A stretch of DNA of 7,002 nt from positions 1-7,002 of the forward strand of contig JAGLKH010000150.1 in the NCBI GenBank assembly GCA_023141985.1, in the 5' to 3' direction. The position numbers and the translations under genes are program-made. The DNA is from Flavobacteriaceae bacterium. Lineage in GTDB: Bacteria; Bacteroidota; Bacteroidia; Flavobacteriales; Flavobacteriaceae. The notes beneath the pieces were generated by a model. It searched no databases. It saw only the letters and a program-made list of their open reading frames with translations, and had not been told where the DNA came from. Positions 6,431 to 7,002 of the stretch are shown piece after piece (position 1 is the first letter of the stretch; every line of letters starts with the position of its first letter).

Positions 6431-6525
6431 TTTAAATTCAGAAATAAGATTATAATAAATATGTTCTATCAGACAGTTATAAACCTATAAAAAACAAGCT
6501 GATAAAAAAGAAATATCATAATTAG

Positions 6526-6556
6526 TTGGTTGCTATATATATTTTTTAGATTTTTG
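6526..6556 (+). promoter_or_regulatory. Possible promoter of the DUF3276 gene
   Basis: TTG (6526-6528), 18 nt, then TAGATTTTTG (6547-6556) resembles the Bacteroidetes -33/-7 pair, with the -7 box off consensus at its last position or carrying extra T. Transcription would start near 6562, leaving an A-rich leader of about 30 nt without a Shine-Dalgarno sequence. The 163-bp spacer after the ABC gene supports an independent unit, but no convincing terminator is seen in it. Confidence 0.38.
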
Positions 6557-6593
6557 AGTCATTAAAATTTAAACCAAACTTAACAATACAACT

Positions 6594-6989
6594 ATGAGTT
6601 ATAATGACAAGATGGAGCAAGAGGAAATATTTTCAAAGGTTTTAAGAGCTGGGAGACGAACTTATTTTTTCGACGTAAGATCAACTAAAGCTGGAGATTA
6701 TTATCTTACAATTACCGAAAGTAAGAAGTTTACTAATGATGATGGTTCTTTCCATTACAAAAAGCATAAAATTTATTTATATAAAGAAGATTTTTCTGAA
6801 TTTAAAGATATTTTAGGTGAAATGACAGATTATATCATTAATGAAAAAGGTGAAGAAGTTATCAGCGAACGGCATCAAAAAGATTTTAAAAGAGAAGAAT
6901 ATAATACAAATGAAAGTATTGTAGAAGATAAAGAAGAAACACCTGCATCACCCGAAAGTTTTACAGATGTTAATTTTGAAGATATTTAA
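6594..6989 (+). CDS. DUF3276, PUR-alpha-like nucleic-acid-binding protein
   Basis: This 131-residue protein belongs to the DUF3276 family, bacterial relatives of the single-stranded nucleic-acid-binding PUR-alpha fold that are near-universal in Bacteroidetes. The conserved block covers residues 9-98: EEIFSKVLRAGRRTYFFDVR, then DYYLTITESKKF, then DGSFHYKKHKIYLYKEDF, and EMTDYIINEKGEEVISERHQKDFKRE. One such block is one PUR repeat, so binding would need a dimer. The last 33 residues are acidic and low in complexity, rich in Glu, Asp, Ser and Thr, and probably disordered. The ATG at 6594 is used; an in-frame Met7 is a possible alternative that would leave the conserved block intact. It follows the ABC gene on the same strand but probably has its own promoter. 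Nucleic-acid binding is inferred from the family; the cellular role is not established. Confidence 0.92.
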   Translation: MSYNDKMEQEEIFSKVLRAGRRTYFFDVRSTKAGDYYLTITESKKFTNDDGSFHYKKHKIYLYKEDFSEFKDILGEMTDYIINEKGEEVISERHQKDFKREEYNTNESIVEDKEETPASPESFTDVNFEDI

Positions 6990-7002
6990 TTAAAAAATGA
7001 CA

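Noticed and set aside
6476..6490. Short palindrome TTATA-N4-TATAA after the ABC gene as a terminator
   Set aside because: The stem is only five A/T pairs with no following T run, too weak to call.
6465..6506. TATCAG ... CTGATA inverted repeat as an operator
   Set aside because: The six-base arms are too far apart and easily expected by chance in AT-rich DNA.
1..7002. CRISPR array, tRNA, rRNA, insertion sequence or defence system
   Set aside because: I saw no evenly spaced repeats, cloverleaf or rRNA sequence, transposase, or nuclease or toxin-like gene. All long frames are accounted for by conserved genes.

Overview
The window looks like a piece of chromosome from a member of the Bacteroidetes, most likely Flavobacteriaceae. 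The DNA is AT-rich. Genes start without clear Shine-Dalgarno sequences, and three upstream regions carry promoter-like pairs of the Bacteroidetes type (TTG or TTTG, about 17-20 nt, then TAnnTTTG). The gene content also fits: a long NusB, a DUF1573 lipoprotein, a leucine-dehydrogenase-type enzyme and a PUR-alpha-like DUF3276 protein. All eight genes are housekeeping or widely conserved, and I see no mobile element, CRISPR array, phage gene, toxin-antitoxin pair or defence system.

Layout. Positions 1-1240 (+) hold the 3' part of pepT (peptidase T), followed 4 nt later by a DinB/YfiT-like gene, apparently co-transcribed. A compact bidirectional terminator (1299-1327) separates this pair from three genes on the minus strand. 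Read in their own direction these are nusB (3214-2270), a DUF1573 lipoprotein gene (2178-1636) and yajC (1623-1330). The last two are 12 nt apart and share a likely promoter that overlaps the end of nusB. Upstream of nusB, 3215-3428 holds three hairpins in a row: a REP-like palindrome that recurs at 1271-1291, a CCTCGAT hairpin, and a 12-bp stem that probably ends the preceding leucine dehydrogenase transcript (CDS 4532-3429, minus). A 143-bp divergent spacer (4533-4675) with a good Bacteroidetes promoter for the dehydrogenase separates it from a plus-strand ABC exporter gene (4676-6430). After a 163-bp spacer comes the DUF3276 gene (6594-6989). No gene-free stretch exceeds about 215 bases.

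How the genes relate. NusB (rRNA antitermination), YajC (Sec-associated) and DUF3276 (nucleic-acid binding) belong to core information processing or protein export. PepT and the dehydrogenase both serve peptide and amino-acid catabolism: PepT trims tripeptides, and the dehydrogenase deaminates branched-chain amino acids. They lie in separate transcription units, so any functional link is only suggestive.

The points most worth a second look are the Asp in place of the catalytic Glu in the ABC exporter, with no partner half-transporter in view; the dispersed REP-like hairpin with independent mismatches in its two copies; the three-hairpin cluster; and the lipoprotein with a CxC motif, a His-rich tail and a possible surface-export signal. 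I found no convincing evidence of an undescribed biological system here.
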